NCBI GenBank assembly: GCA_036394915.1
Contig: DASWEE010000036.1
Location: 1-64,000 of the forward strand
Source: JACDER01 sp036394915
GTDB taxonomy: Bacteria; Actinomycetota; Thermoleophilia; Gaiellales; Gaiellaceae
Direction: 5' to 3'
DNA length: 64,000 nt
A model generated the notes under the pieces. That model was not told the DNA's origin, did not search any database, and saw nothing but the letters and a program-made list of their open reading frames with translations. A program made the translations under genes and the position numbers. Positions within the stretch are counted from its first letter, which is position 1, and each line of letters starts with the position of its first letter. Of this stretch, positions 8,246 through 16,260 are shown piece by piece.

Positions 8246-9096
8246 TCCACTTCTCCCTCCTCCTCGATTGCCTCGATGGTCAGATCCTCGAGCGAATGCG
8301 CGAGCTGGAGGCTTCGGCGCAAGAACCTCCGCGTCCGCTCCTCCTTGGGCCGATCCAGCACGTCGGCAGGATCTCCCTGCTCGACGATGCGCCCCTCGTC
8401 CATGAACAGCACGCGGTCGCCCACCTCGCGCGCGAACTGCATCTCGTGCGTGACGACGAGCATCGTCATCCCGGCCAGAGCAAGGTCGCGCATGACGACG
8501 AGCACCTCTCCGACGAGCTCCGGATCGAGCGCGGAGGTGACCTCGTCGAAGAGCATCACGTGCGGCTCCATCATGAGCGCGCGCGCGATCGCGACCCGCT
8601 GCTGCTGGCCGCCCGAAAGCTGGTGCGGATACTGGTGGGCCTTCTCCTCGACGCCGACACGTGCGAGCAGCTCGAGCCCGCGGGACTCGGCTTGCTCGCG
8701 CGGAATCTTCTTGACCCAGCGCGCAGCGAGCGTGACGTTGTCGATCGCCTTCAGTTGGGGGAAGAGATTGAACTGCTGGAAGACGATCCCGATCCGCTGG
8801 CGGACCGACGAGACGTTCACGCCCTTCGCTGTGATCTCCTGGCCCTCGAGCCAGATTCGTCCGGAGTCGAGCGGCTCGAGCAGGTTTACGCACCGGAGGA
8901 GCGTGCTCTTGCCGCTGCCGCTCGGCCCGATGATCACGAGCGTGTCGCCGCTGTGGACGACCAGATCGATTCCGTCGAGCACGAGGTTGTCCCCGAAGCT
9001 CTTTCGGATCGCTTCGGCGCGAATGACCGCGCCCGTCGACTCAGTCGCCGCGGGAGGCGCCGTACGGCGAGCCGGCTCCTCTCCTCCTACCGTCAC
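8242..9096 (-). CDS. Amino-acid ABC transporter ATP-binding protein
   Basis: Carries all ABC ATPase motifs: Walker A GPSGSGKST, Q-loop VFQQFNLFPQ, signature LSGGQQQRVAIARAL, Walker B VMLFDEVTSALDP and switch His in VVTHEM. Closest to GlnQ/HisP-type ATPases. The conserved part begins at VIRAEAIRKSFG; a GTG at 9096 or a TTG at 9132 could start it, with no clear ribosome-binding site for either, so the N-terminus is uncertain. The C-terminal tail (SLEDLTIEAIEEEGEVE) is acidic. It is the first gene of the minus-strand transporter operon. Confidence 0.88.
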   Translation of the reverse strand: MTVGGEEPARRTAPPAATESTGAVIRAEAIRKSFGDNLVLDGIDLVVHSGDTLVIIGPSGSGKSTLLRCVNLLEPLDSGRIWLEGQEITAKGVNVSSVRQRIGIVFQQFNLFPQLKAIDNVTLAARWVKKIPREQAESRGLELLARVGVEEKAHQYPHQLSGGQQQRVAIARALMMEPHVMLFDEVTSALDPELVGEVLVVMRDLALAGMTMLVVTHEMQFAREVGDRVLFMDEGRIVEQGDPADVLDRPKEERTRRFLRRSLQLAHSLEDLTIEAIEEEGEVE

Positions 9097-9272
9097 AGCG
9101 TGGATGAAACGACACGGGAGGGCCGAAGTCAAGCGCTGCGCATCGCTCCAGGTTTCACGAATTCCTTACAGCAATTCGCCTAACACCCCGGGCGGGGCGG
9201 CGTCTTTGGGAGGAGAGAGGGAACCGTGGACGCGGGGTCTGCAACGCTCGTCCCGGCCCCTCTCGGCCGAAG

Positions 9273-9293
9273 AGCCGCCTCCGGGCGGCTTTT
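9273..9293 (+). terminator. Intrinsic terminator without an obvious upstream gene
   Basis: AGCCGCC-TCCG-GGCGGCT followed by TTT. It lies on the plus strand between the start of the divergent transporter operon and a very small ORF, so a short leader or small RNA would end here. Confidence 0.5.
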
Positions 9294-9366
9294 CGTCTTC
9301 GTGGGTTTGGTCTGTTTGCGCCCCGGGAATCTCGTGGGCATCCAAACGCCGAAAGGGGGTCAAGAG

Positions 9367-9444
9367 GTGAGCGTCCTCTGGATCATCCTGATCGTCGTCC
9401 TCGTGCTCGCACTGATGGGGTTCTTCAGCCGCGGGTACTGGTAG
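9367..9444 (+). CDS. Very small hydrophobic protein, 25 aa
   Basis: GTG at 9367, with a G-rich AAGGGGG ahead, encodes VSVLWIILIVVLVLALMGFF followed by SRGYW: one transmembrane helix with a short positive tail. Similar tiny single-span proteins are common in actinobacterial genomes; function unknown. The frame is open back to a GTG at 9226 that has a better ribosome-binding site (GGGAGGAGAGAGGG), which would make a 72-residue protein translated through the terminator at 9273. I prefer the short form but cannot decide. Confidence 0.4.
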   Translation: MSVLWIILIVVLVLALMGFFSRGYW

Positions 9445-9464
9445 GACCCTGAACGTGCCGAAAT

Positions 9465-9493
9465 AGGCCGCCCGGCCCATTGCCGGGCGGCCT
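9465..9493 (+). terminator. Strong GC hairpin
   Basis: AGGCCGCCCGG and CCGGGCGGCCT form an 11-bp perfect stem with a 7-nt loop just after the small hydrophobic ORF; no U-run follows. Probably ends or stabilises that transcript. Confidence 0.5.
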
Positions 9494-9514
9494 CGCGTGC
9501 GGCAAGCTTGCTGC

Positions 9515-10285
9515 ATGCGGACGTTTCTCGAGGGTGCGGACCGTGCCGGGAAGCTCCCGCGCCTCGGAGGGATGGCCCGGCCGAACGGCATCGTCATAGT
9601 GAGCGAGCGTTGTTGGGCCTTCGCCGGCACCGGCGGTGAGCTGCTGGAAGGCACGATGCCGTCGCTCCCACGCGCGCTCCGGCGGATCCCTCTCGTCCGT
9701 GGGCTCGCACGCCTCTCGCTCGCATTCGTCCCGCTGATGCGCCGGAGGGGGGCCGCTCGGCGCCTCGAGCGGATCGGCTTCCTGTTCGCGATCCTGACGC
9801 CGTTCGGACTCGTATTCCTCTCGGAGCGGGCAGCGCTCGTCGCGGGCTTCGTCCTCACCGGTGCGCTTCTCGTTCTCCTCTTCCGCGGCCGGACGCTGTC
9901 GCTGCACGGCGCCGAGCACCGCGCGATCGCGGCCGCCGAGGGGCGGCAGCTCGAGCAGACCTGGGACGGCGAGGCCCGGCCGTCGCGGTTCTCGCTTCGG
10001 TGCGGGACGAACTTCGCCGCGCTTGCGGCCCCGGTCACGGTGATCGCCGACCGGGCCTGGCCGCTCCCGTTCGCGCTCTGGACGCCGCTTGCGGTGACCG
10101 TGCTCTCGCTGGCACTGACGATGGAGCTCTGGCAGCTCGTCCAGGCGTCCACCGGCCGCGGCGCACGAGTCTTCCTGCTCCCGGGCTTGGCGCTGCAGCG
10201 GGTGACCACGCGCGAGCCGTCGCTCGAGGAGACACGGGTCGCGCTGCGCGCGGTCGCTTCGGTGCTTCGGCGCGAACTTCCCTAG
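9515..10285 (+). CDS. DUF1385 (YqhQ-like) membrane protein
   Basis: A protein of about 256 residues with the conserved DUF1385 landmarks: LPRLGGMARPNGIVIVSE at the N-terminus, LSLHGAEHRAI, SLRCGTNFA and LLPGLALQRVTTREPS at the C-terminus. At least two or three hydrophobic segments place it in the membrane. The family function is unknown. Because PRLGGMA lies inside the family alignment, the start must be upstream of the ATG in that motif; ATG 9515 is the best candidate. It precedes pdxS by 14 bp. Confidence 0.75.
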   Translation: MRTFLEGADRAGKLPRLGGMARPNGIVIVSERCWAFAGTGGELLEGTMPSLPRALRRIPLVRGLARLSLAFVPLMRRRGAARRLERIGFLFAILTPFGLVFLSERAALVAGFVLTGALLVLLFRGRTLSLHGAEHRAIAAAEGRQLEQTWDGEARPSRFSLRCGTNFAALAAPVTVIADRAWPLPFALWTPLAVTVLSLALTMELWQLVQASTGRGARVFLLPGLALQRVTTREPSLEETRVALRAVASVLRRELP

Positions 10286-10286
10286 C

Positions 10287-10292
10287 TAGAAT
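10287..10292 (+). promoter_or_regulatory. -10 box of pdxS
   Basis: TAGAAT ends 7 nt before the pdxS ATG (10300), leaving no space for a Shine-Dalgarno; leaderless start inferred. Confidence 0.6.
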
Positions 10293-10299
10293 CGGACCG

Positions 10300-11184
10300 A
10301 TGGCCGAGCTGGGCACGATGCGCGTCAAGGGCGGCCTCGCCGAGATGCTCAAGGGCGGGGTGATCATGGACGTGACGAACGCCGAGCAGGCGCGGATCGC
10401 CGAGGACGCCGGCGCCTGCGCCGTGATGGCGCTCGAGCGCGTCCCCGCCGACATCCGCGCCGAGGGCGGCGTCGCGCGAATGGCCGATCCGGACAAGATC
10501 CAGGAGATCCAGGAGGCCGTGACGATCCCGGTGATGGCCAAGGCGCGAATCGGCCATTTCGTGGAGGCCCAGATCCTGGAGGCACTCGAGGTCGACTACA
10601 TCGACGAGTCCGAGGTCCTGACCCCGGCGGACACGCAGCACCACATCGACAAGTGGCAGTTCACCGTCCCCTTCGTCTGCGGGTGCACGAACCTGGGCGA
10701 GGCGCTTCGTCGGATCGGCGAGGGCGCGGCCATGATCCGGACGAAGGGCGAGGCCGGTACGGGCGACATCGTCAACGCGGTCACGCACATGCGCGCTGTC
10801 TTCGGCGGTATCCGCCGGCTCGGCTCCCTCCGCGAGGACGAGCTGTACGCCGACGCGAAGGAGCTGAGGGCGCCGTACGAGCTCGTCAAGTGGGTCGCCG
10901 AGCACGGGCGGCTCCCCGTCGTGACGTTCACGGCGGGAGGGATCGCCACGCCGGCCGACGCGGCGCTCTGCATGCAGCTGGGCGCCGACGGCGTGTTCGT
11001 CGGCTCGGGCATCTATAAGTCCGCCGATCCGTCCCCGCGGGCGAAGGCGATCGTCGAGGCGACGACGCACTTCCGCGACGCCGAGATCCTCGCGCGGGTG
11101 TCGCGCGGCCTCGGCGACGCGATGTCGGGTCTGCAGGCGGCCGGCATCCCGCCCGAAGAGCTGCTCGAGACTCGCGGCTGGTAA
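10300..11184 (+). CDS. pdxS: Pyridoxal 5'-phosphate synthase, PdxS subunit
   Basis: A 294-residue (beta/alpha)8 lyase that builds PLP from ribose 5-phosphate, glyceraldehyde 3-phosphate and the ammonia delivered by PdxT. The sequence is strongly conserved: GGVIMDVTNAEQARIAEDAG, ALERVPADIRA, the active-site lysine in VMAKARIGHF, and the phosphate-binding MIRTKGEAGTGD. The open frame extends upstream through the previous gene, but the family start MAELGTMRVKGGLAEML fixes ATG 10300, right after a -10 box. pdxT follows after a 180-bp gap with its own promoter. Confidence 0.98.
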   Translation: MAELGTMRVKGGLAEMLKGGVIMDVTNAEQARIAEDAGACAVMALERVPADIRAEGGVARMADPDKIQEIQEAVTIPVMAKARIGHFVEAQILEALEVDYIDESEVLTPADTQHHIDKWQFTVPFVCGCTNLGEALRRIGEGAAMIRTKGEAGTGDIVNAVTHMRAVFGGIRRLGSLREDELYADAKELRAPYELVKWVAEHGRLPVVTFTAGGIATPADAALCMQLGADGVFVGSGIYKSADPSPRAKAIVEATTHFRDAEILARVSRGLGDAMSGLQAAGIPPEELLETRGW

Positions 11185-11186
11185 AT

Positions 11187-11213
11187 CATGGGGGAAACCA
11201 GGTTTCCCCCATG
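11187..11213. repeat. Perfect palindrome after pdxS
   Basis: CATGGGGGAAACC-A-GGTTTCCCCCATG, a 13-bp perfect stem with a single-base centre, three bases after the pdxS stop. The core GGGGGAAACC resembles the palindrome at 43583-43608. Confidence 0.7.
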
Positions 11214-11351
11214 AGCCCCCCTTCTTAACAGCCCTCATTGATCCGGCACCGGGTGGGCTGCGTTCGGGCAAAGCCCGACTCCGCCCACGAGCAGCACTCA
11301 GGTTCGGACGCTGAAAGGTCGAACGGTGGTTGTGGGGCTCGATGACGCCTC

Positions 11352-11357
11352 TAGAAT
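11352..11357 (+). promoter_or_regulatory. -10 box of pdxT, with -35 candidate
   Basis: TAGAAT ends 7 nt before the GTG at 11365; TTGTGG at 11330-11335 sits 16 bp further upstream as a -35 candidate. Confidence 0.6.
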
Positions 11358-11364
11358 CGAAACC

Positions 11365-11931
11365 GTGAATCGAACAACCCGCATCGGAGTCTTGGCCGTT
11401 CAGGGCAACTTCCGCGAGCACGCGCAGATGCTGCGCCGCCTCGGCGCCGAACCCGTCGAGGTGCGTAAGGCCGAGGAGGTCGAAGGCCTCGACGGGCTCG
11501 TCGTCCCGGGCGGCGAGTCGACGACCTTCATGCGGCTCATGCGCCTCTACGGCCTCGACGAGGCCTTGCGCCGCTTCCCAGGCACGGTGCTCGGCACCTG
11601 CGCCGGGATGATCGTGCTCGACCGCGAGCACCTCGGCCTAGTCGACATAGTCGTCGACCGGAACGCCTACGGCCGCCAGGTCGCGAGCTTCGAAGCGGAT
11701 CTCGAGCTCGCCGGCGATCCCGAGCCCCTGCGTGGCGTCTTCATCCGCGCACCTCGCCTCCGCGAGGCCGGTCCCGGCGTCGAAGTGCTGGCCGAGCTGA
11801 ACGGCGAGCCGGTGCTGCTCCGGGAGGGCCGGTTCATCGTCGCCTCGTTCCATCCGGAACTGACCGACGACACGCGCGTGCACGAACGGTTCCTCAACTT
11901 GGTAGAAGAGGAGAGCGGTGTCCGGACATAG
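11365..11931 (+). CDS. pdxT: Pyridoxal 5'-phosphate synthase glutaminase subunit PdxT
   Basis: A 188-residue class I glutaminase that hydrolyses glutamine and channels ammonia to PdxS. It has IGVLAVQGNFREHAQML, VVPGGESTT, the nucleophile cysteine in GTCAGMIV and the His-Glu pair in SFHPELTDD. GTG at 11365 is chosen because the conserved region begins a few residues later and a -10 box ends 7 nt before it. The last codons overlap yebC by 14 bp. Confidence 0.96.
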   Translation: MNRTTRIGVLAVQGNFREHAQMLRRLGAEPVEVRKAEEVEGLDGLVVPGGESTTFMRLMRLYGLDEALRRFPGTVLGTCAGMIVLDREHLGLVDIVVDRNAYGRQVASFEADLELAGDPEPLRGVFIRAPRLREAGPGVEVLAELNGEPVLLREGRFIVASFHPELTDDTRVHERFLNLVEEESGVRT

Positions 11932-12673
11932 CAAATGGTCGTCGATCAAGCACAAGAAGGGCGCGGCCGACGCCAAGCGCGGCAAGCTCTTCTCCAAGCT
12001 CTCCCGCGCGATCATCGTGGCGGCCCGTGAAGGCGGGCCCGATCCCGCCGGGAACCTCGCGCTCCAGAACGCGGTCGAGAAAGCGCGCTCGTACTCGATG
12101 CCGAAGGACAACATCGAGCGGGCGATCGCGCGCGGCTCCGGAACGGACGCGGATTCGCAGGCCTTCGAGACGGTGACCTACGAGGGCTACGGCCCCAACG
12201 GCGTCGCGATCTACGTCGAGGCGCTCACGGACAATCGCAACCGGACCGCCGCCGACGTTCGCCACGTCTTCACCAAGAACGACGGCAGTCTCGGCGGGGC
12301 CGGGTCGGTGGCGTGGCTGTTCGAGCGCAAGGGCGTGGTGCTCGTGCCGGTGGAGGGAGTGGACGAGGACGAGCTCACGCTCACGGCAGCCGAGGCGGGC
12401 GCGGAGGATGTCGGGCTCGACGGGTCGAGCTACGAGATCACGGCGGCGCCCGAAGACCTGTCGAGAGTGCGCGAAGCGATCGAAGCGGCGGGGATGCCGG
12501 TCGAGGCGGCGCAGCTGACGATGATCCCGAAGACGACGATCGAGGTCGAGGACGAGGCAGGGGCGAAGAAGATCCTCCGCCTGATGGACGCGCTCGAGGA
12601 GTCCGACGACGTTCAGGACGTCTATTCGAACTTCGATATTCCAGAACGGGTTCTCGAAACCGTCGCGAGCTAG
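11918..12673 (+). CDS. yebC: YebC/PmpR family protein
   Basis: A 251-residue member of the TACO1/YebC family, starting GTG-SGHSKWSSIKHKKGAADAKRGKLFSKL and carrying DNIERAIARGSG and YEGYGPNGVAIYVE. The family has been described as transcriptional regulators and, for some members, as ribosome-associated factors that relieve stalling on proline-rich stretches. It overlaps pdxT and sits upstream of ruvCAB, a widespread arrangement, although here a minus-strand gene (12719-13609) intervenes. Confidence 0.96.
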   Translation: MSGHSKWSSIKHKKGAADAKRGKLFSKLSRAIIVAAREGGPDPAGNLALQNAVEKARSYSMPKDNIERAIARGSGTDADSQAFETVTYEGYGPNGVAIYVEALTDNRNRTAADVRHVFTKNDGSLGGAGSVAWLFERKGVVLVPVEGVDEDELTLTAAEAGAEDVGLDGSSYEITAAPEDLSRVREAIEAAGMPVEAAQLTMIPKTTIEVEDEAGAKKILRLMDALEESDDVQDVYSNFDIPERVLETVAS

Positions 12674-12679
12674 AGGGTT

Positions 12680-12718
12680 GATGGGAAATTCGGCCCGGCC
12701 CAATTTCACATCAGGCCT
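12680..12718. repeat. Hairpin repeat between convergent genes; shares 28 bp with 46078-46105
   Basis: Arms 12680-12695 and 12697-12712 pair at 14 of 16 positions. Positions 12691-12718 are the exact reverse complement of 46078-46105 (28 of 28). It lies between the stops of yebC and a convergent gene, so it may serve as a bidirectional terminator, while the second copy suggests a dispersed repeat. Confidence 0.65.
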
Positions 12719-13609
12719 TTAGCCGAAGAACACGGCTGGGCTGGAGGCGGTCCGTCCGCGCGACGAGGCAACGGCGCGATAGTCACCGTGCGACCGCACC
12801 CGAACCGAGAACAGGCCTCTCGCATCGGTCTTCGTCGTCGCCAGTGGCCGCCAGCTGTCTCCGATCTTCCGCTGGATCGAGACCGGAACCCCGAGCACCG
12901 GATGGCGGAACGCGTCGGCCACCATCCCCGAGAGCGCGTGACCCGAGACGGCAAGGGAGACGCGCGTGGGGGGCAGATTGCCGATCAGCCGGAGCCCGGA
13001 CAGCGCCCAGAACGCCTGCCCGCGGTTCCAGATCGAGGGGAGATCAAGACCCCCGACCAGGTAGCTTCCGAACTCGCCGGCGGAGTCGGTCCCGGGGTCG
13101 GTCAGCTCGAAGCGGGCGATCGAGAACGCTTTCGGCGCCACTGGGAAGGCCAGCACGGCTTCGTAGGATGCGTTGTCGGGAGCCGGCGACCGCGTGATCA
13201 CGTAGAAGCCCAGGATCGTCCCGACGACTCGCTTCCCGACGTAGTGCGGGACCGAGAGCGGATCCTTCTTGTCGACCGGCCAGCCGTGAGTGGCCGATTG
13301 GAGCGCGATTGTCTTCGCGGTCGAGGCCGAGGCGGTGAAGGAGACGTTCCAGAGAATCGACGTCTTGCCGCCGAGGTCGCGCTTGCCGCTCGCCCAGTAG
13401 TCCGGGCCGGTCCATCTCCCCTTCGCCCCGGCGGCGGCACCCCGTGAGTAGGTGGGGGGAGACGCGAGCTCGAGGGAGATGCCGCGCGGGAAGGCGGAGG
13501 TCACGCCGGGGCCGGCGACGCGTACGCGCTCGACCGACTGGGCGGACGCGAGCGACGGGATCAGCAGCGCGGACAGGACCGCGAGCGCGGCGAAAGACCC
13601 CCTGGTCAT
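12719..13609 (-). CDS. Secreted hypothetical protein, 296 aa
   Basis: From ATG 13609 there is a clear signal peptide (MTRGSFAALAVLSALLIPSLASA). I do not recognise a named family. The C-terminal ~80 residues (HPVLGVPVSIQRKIGDSWRP, TTKTDARGLFSVRV, GDYRAVASS) look like a small beta-sandwich of the kind repeated in bacterial surface proteins. An extracellular or cell-wall role is likely. The start is supported by a TACCTT box ending 7 nt upstream. It is convergent with yebC and divergent from ruvC. Confidence 0.75.
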   Translation of the reverse strand: MTRGSFAALAVLSALLIPSLASAQSVERVRVAGPGVTSAFPRGISLELASPPTYSRGAAAGAKGRWTGPDYWASGKRDLGGKTSILWNVSFTASASTAKTIALQSATHGWPVDKKDPLSVPHYVGKRVVGTILGFYVITRSPAPDNASYEAVLAFPVAPKAFSIARFELTDPGTDSAGEFGSYLVGGLDLPSIWNRGQAFWALSGLRLIGNLPPTRVSLAVSGHALSGMVADAFRHPVLGVPVSIQRKIGDSWRPLATTKTDARGLFSVRVRSHGDYRAVASSRGRTASSPAVFFG

Positions 13610-13616
13610 CGCGATC

Positions 13617-13622
13617 AAGGTA
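13617..13622 (-). promoter_or_regulatory. -10 box of the secreted hypothetical gene
   Basis: TACCTT on the minus strand ends 7 nt before ATG 13609. Confidence 0.5.
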
Positions 13623-13703
13623 GCAGTGTCGGCGGGAGAATTTGAGCGTGTGGGACGGCTCAGCGGTGTGCTTCATTCGCGCATCGCCGTCCGACTCCGT
13701 CCT

Positions 13704-13709
13704 TACCTT
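13704..13709 (+). promoter_or_regulatory. -10 box of ruvC
   Basis: TACCTT ends 6 nt before GTG 13716. Confidence 0.5.
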
Positions 13710-13715
13710 TCCAAC

Positions 13716-14204
13716 GTGAAGGTTCTCGGTATCGATCCGGGCACTGCCGCTTGCGGGTACGGAATCGTCCAAGAAAGAGACGGGCGCCTCAGGGCCGTTG
13801 CGCATGGGGTCTGGAGAACGGCGGCACACACCCGGTTGGAGTTGCGGCTCAGGACGATCTTCGACGGGGTGGAGGAGCTCGTCGAGGAGCACGCGCCGGA
13901 CGCCGTCGCGCTGGAGGAGTCCTTCGTCGGCGTCGATGCCCGCACCGCGCTCTCCGTCGGACAGGCCAGAGGCGCCGTCCTCGTCGCGTGCGCGCGCGCA
14001 GGTGTCGAAGCCGCTGAGTACGCGCCCAACCGGGTCAAGCAGATGATCTGCGGCTACGGACATGCCGAGAAGGCGCAGGTCCAGGGGATGGTGAAGGCGA
14101 TCCTCGGGCTCGCCGACGTGCCACGGCCGCACCACGCGGCCGACGCGCTCGCCGTCGCGATCTGCCACGCGCTCGCACCTCCGCTTCTGAAGGCCGCAGG
14201 ATGA
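13716..14204 (+). CDS. ruvC: Holliday junction resolvase RuvC
   Basis: A 162-residue RNase H-fold endonuclease that cuts Holliday junctions made mobile by RuvAB. The four acidic active-site positions are visible: D in LGIDPGTAACGYG, E in ALEESFVG, and the acidic pair near RPHHAADALAVAI. Start GTG 13716 is placed directly before KVLGIDPGT and follows a -10 box; the longer open frame is non-coding upstream. Its stop overlaps the ruvA start (ATGA). Confidence 0.96.
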   Translation: MKVLGIDPGTAACGYGIVQERDGRLRAVAHGVWRTAAHTRLELRLRTIFDGVEELVEEHAPDAVALEESFVGVDARTALSVGQARGAVLVACARAGVEAAEYAPNRVKQMICGYGHAEKAQVQGMVKAILGLADVPRPHHAADALAVAICHALAPPLLKAAG

Positions 14205-14776
14205 TCGCGCGCCTGCGCGGCACCGTGGCCGCCCGCGGCCCTGCGGGGCTCGTGATCGACGTCGGCGGCGTCGGCTACCTCGTCCAGCCGACGCGCCGCG
14301 CGGCTCAGAAGGCGCGCGGCAAGGGCGAGGTGACCGTGGAGACGTACCTGCACGTCCGCGAGGACGTCCTCCAGCTGTACGGCTTCGCCGACGCGACCGA
14401 ACGGGAGATGTTCGAGCATCTGCTGTCCGTCTCCGGAGTGGGGCCGAAGGTCGCGCTGGCGATCGTCTCAGGATCGACGCCCGACGAGCTTCGGCGCGCG
14501 ATCGCCCTCGACGACACCGCCCGCTTCCAGGCGATTCCTGGGATCGGCATGAAGACGGCGAAGCGCGTGGTGCTCGAGCTGAAGGAGAAATTTGGGGATC
14601 ACGGCTCGGCCGTTGACGCCGAGCCTAGCGAGGTGGCCGGAGCTCATCTGGTCGCGCGAGAGGCACTCGTCGAGCTGGGCTTTTCGGTGATTGAAGCCGA
14701 CCGGGCCCTGGCAGAGCTTGATCCAGAGCTCCCGCCTGAAGAGCGCGTTCGGCTCGTTCTGAGGAGAGCAGCATGA
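14201..14776 (+). CDS. ruvA: Holliday junction DNA helicase subunit RuvA
   Basis: A 191-residue protein with an N-terminal OB fold (MIARLRGTVAARGPAGLVIDVGGVGY), central helix-hairpin-helix motifs (SGVGPKVALAIVSG and IPGIGMKTAKRVVLELKEK) and a C-terminal domain that contacts RuvB. It binds four-way junctions as a tetramer. It overlaps ruvC and ruvB by 4 bp each (ATGA), so the three are translationally coupled. Confidence 0.97.
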   Translation: MIARLRGTVAARGPAGLVIDVGGVGYLVQPTRRAAQKARGKGEVTVETYLHVREDVLQLYGFADATEREMFEHLLSVSGVGPKVALAIVSGSTPDELRRAIALDDTARFQAIPGIGMKTAKRVVLELKEKFGDHGSAVDAEPSEVAGAHLVAREALVELGFSVIEADRALAELDPELPPEERVRLVLRRAA

Positions 14777-15789
14777 AGAGCGGCCTACTAGCCCCCGTCC
14801 TCGAGGACGGGGGCGAGGACCTCCTCGAGACCTCGCTTCGACCGCCGAGCCTGGCCGAGTTCGTCGGCCAGTCGCGGGTGAAGGAGCAGCTCGAGATCGC
14901 GCTCGCCGCGGCCCGCTCCCGCAGCGAGGCGCTCGACCACGTGCTGCTCGTCGGGCCGCCCGGCCTCGGTAAGACGAGCCTCGCCTACATCGTCCGCCAG
15001 GAGCTCGGCGTCGGCATTCGCTGCGTCGCGGGCCCCGCGCTCGAGCGGAAGGGCGACATGGCGGCGATCCTGACCGCGCTCGAGCAGCGCGACGTCCTGT
15101 TCGTGGACGAGATCCACCGGCTCAACCGCGCGGTCGAGGAGATCCTGTATCCGGCGCTCGAGGACTTCCGGCTCGACATCGTGGTCGGCCAGGGCCCGGC
15201 AGCGAGGACGCTGACGCTCGACCTGCCCCGGTTCACGCTCATCGGCGCGACCACGCGCACAGGGTTGCTGACGACGCCGCTCCGGGACCGGTTCGGGATG
15301 ACGTTCAGGCTCGGCTACTACGACGCCGAGGAGCTCGGCACGATCGTGCGCCGTTCCGCCCGCATCCTCGACGTCGAGGTCGTCGACGACGCTGCGACCG
15401 AGATCGCGCGCCGCTCGCGCGGGACGCCGAGGATCGCGAACCGGATCCTGCGCCGCGTGCGCGATGTCGCGCAGGTGCGACACGACGGCGTCGTGACCTC
15501 GGGGATCGCCCAGGAGGCGCTCGACCTGCTCGAGATCGACGAGCGCGGGCTCGAGCAGATGGACCGGGATCTGCTCCGGGCGATCCTCGAGCGGTTCGAC
15601 GGCGGCCCCGTCGGCCTGTCGACGCTTGCGGTCGCGCTCGGCGAGGAGCCGGACACGATCGAGGACGTCTACGAGCCCTATCTGCTCCAGCTCGGGTTCA
15701 TTCAGCGAACGCCGCGAGGGCGGATCGTGACCGTGCTCGGGCGGGAGCATCTCGGCGCGGTGGCGAGCGCCGACGACAGCCTGTTCTAG
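14773..15789 (+). CDS. ruvB: Holliday junction DNA helicase motor RuvB
   Basis: A 338-residue AAA+ motor for branch migration. It shows RPPSLAEFVGQSRVKEQL, Walker A GPPGLGKTS, Walker B LFVDEIHRLN, sensor 1 ATTRTG, the arginine finger region TPLRDRFGMTFRL and a C-terminal winged helix (PYLLQLGFIQRTPRGR). Full length for the family. Last gene of the ruvCAB operon. Confidence 0.98.
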   Translation: MKSGLLAPVLEDGGEDLLETSLRPPSLAEFVGQSRVKEQLEIALAAARSRSEALDHVLLVGPPGLGKTSLAYIVRQELGVGIRCVAGPALERKGDMAAILTALEQRDVLFVDEIHRLNRAVEEILYPALEDFRLDIVVGQGPAARTLTLDLPRFTLIGATTRTGLLTTPLRDRFGMTFRLGYYDAEELGTIVRRSARILDVEVVDDAATEIARRSRGTPRIANRILRRVRDVAQVRHDGVVTSGIAQEALDLLEIDERGLEQMDRDLLRAILERFDGGPVGLSTLAVALGEEPDTIEDVYEPYLLQLGFIQRTPRGRIVTVLGREHLGAVASADDSLF

Positions 15790-15801
15790 CCGGCCGTCAG
15801 C

Positions 15802-16257
15802 GTGTGTAGGTTGGCCGCGCGGCGGGTAAGAGCAGCGCGATACCCGGAGGTTGCAGGTCTGACGCGAGACTACTGCGAGTTCAAGCTCTCACTACCGGCT
15901 CGGGGTGAGAACCTGATGAGAGTGCGCCACGCTCTCGCGGAGTTCGCTGCCTCGGTCGGGGCCGACGACAAGCTCATCGCCGACCTTCGGCTGGCCGTCA
16001 ACGAGGCGTGCGCCAACGTCGTCCGTCACGCCTACGTGGGCGGTGACGGGGGGATGAAGGTCGAGGCACGTCCGATCGGCGACTACCTGGTGGTGGTCGT
16101 CCATGACAGCGGACAGGGTGTGTCGCTGCCGTCGACGAACCCGGGCGCCGGTTTGGGGCTGCCGATGGCGAAGGCGCTCAGCGACTCGATCGAGGTTCTG
16201 GACCACGGGAGGGGTACCGAGGTTCGGATGTCCTTTCCGCTGCCGCAGGCCGCCTGA
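15802..16257 (+). CDS. Anti-sigma factor-type serine kinase (RsbW-like HATPase)
   Basis: The core is a GHKL ATPase: N-box RLAVNEACANVVRHAY, G1 VVHDSGQGV and G2 PGAGLGLPMAKALSD. Proteins of this size act as anti-sigma factor kinases that phosphorylate an anti-anti-sigma partner, or as stand-alone switch kinases. No sigma or anti-anti-sigma gene is adjacent, so the target is unknown. The first ~25 residues from GTG 15802 are not family-like; a start near CEFKLSLPARGENL (about 15870) using a non-ATG codon is possible. Confidence 0.8.
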   Translation: MCRLAARRVRAARYPEVAGLTRDYCEFKLSLPARGENLMRVRHALAEFAASVGADDKLIADLRLAVNEACANVVRHAYVGGDGGMKVEARPIGDYLVVVVHDSGQGVSLPSTNPGAGLGLPMAKALSDSIEVLDHGRGTEVRMSFPLPQAA

Positions 16258-16260
16258 TCT

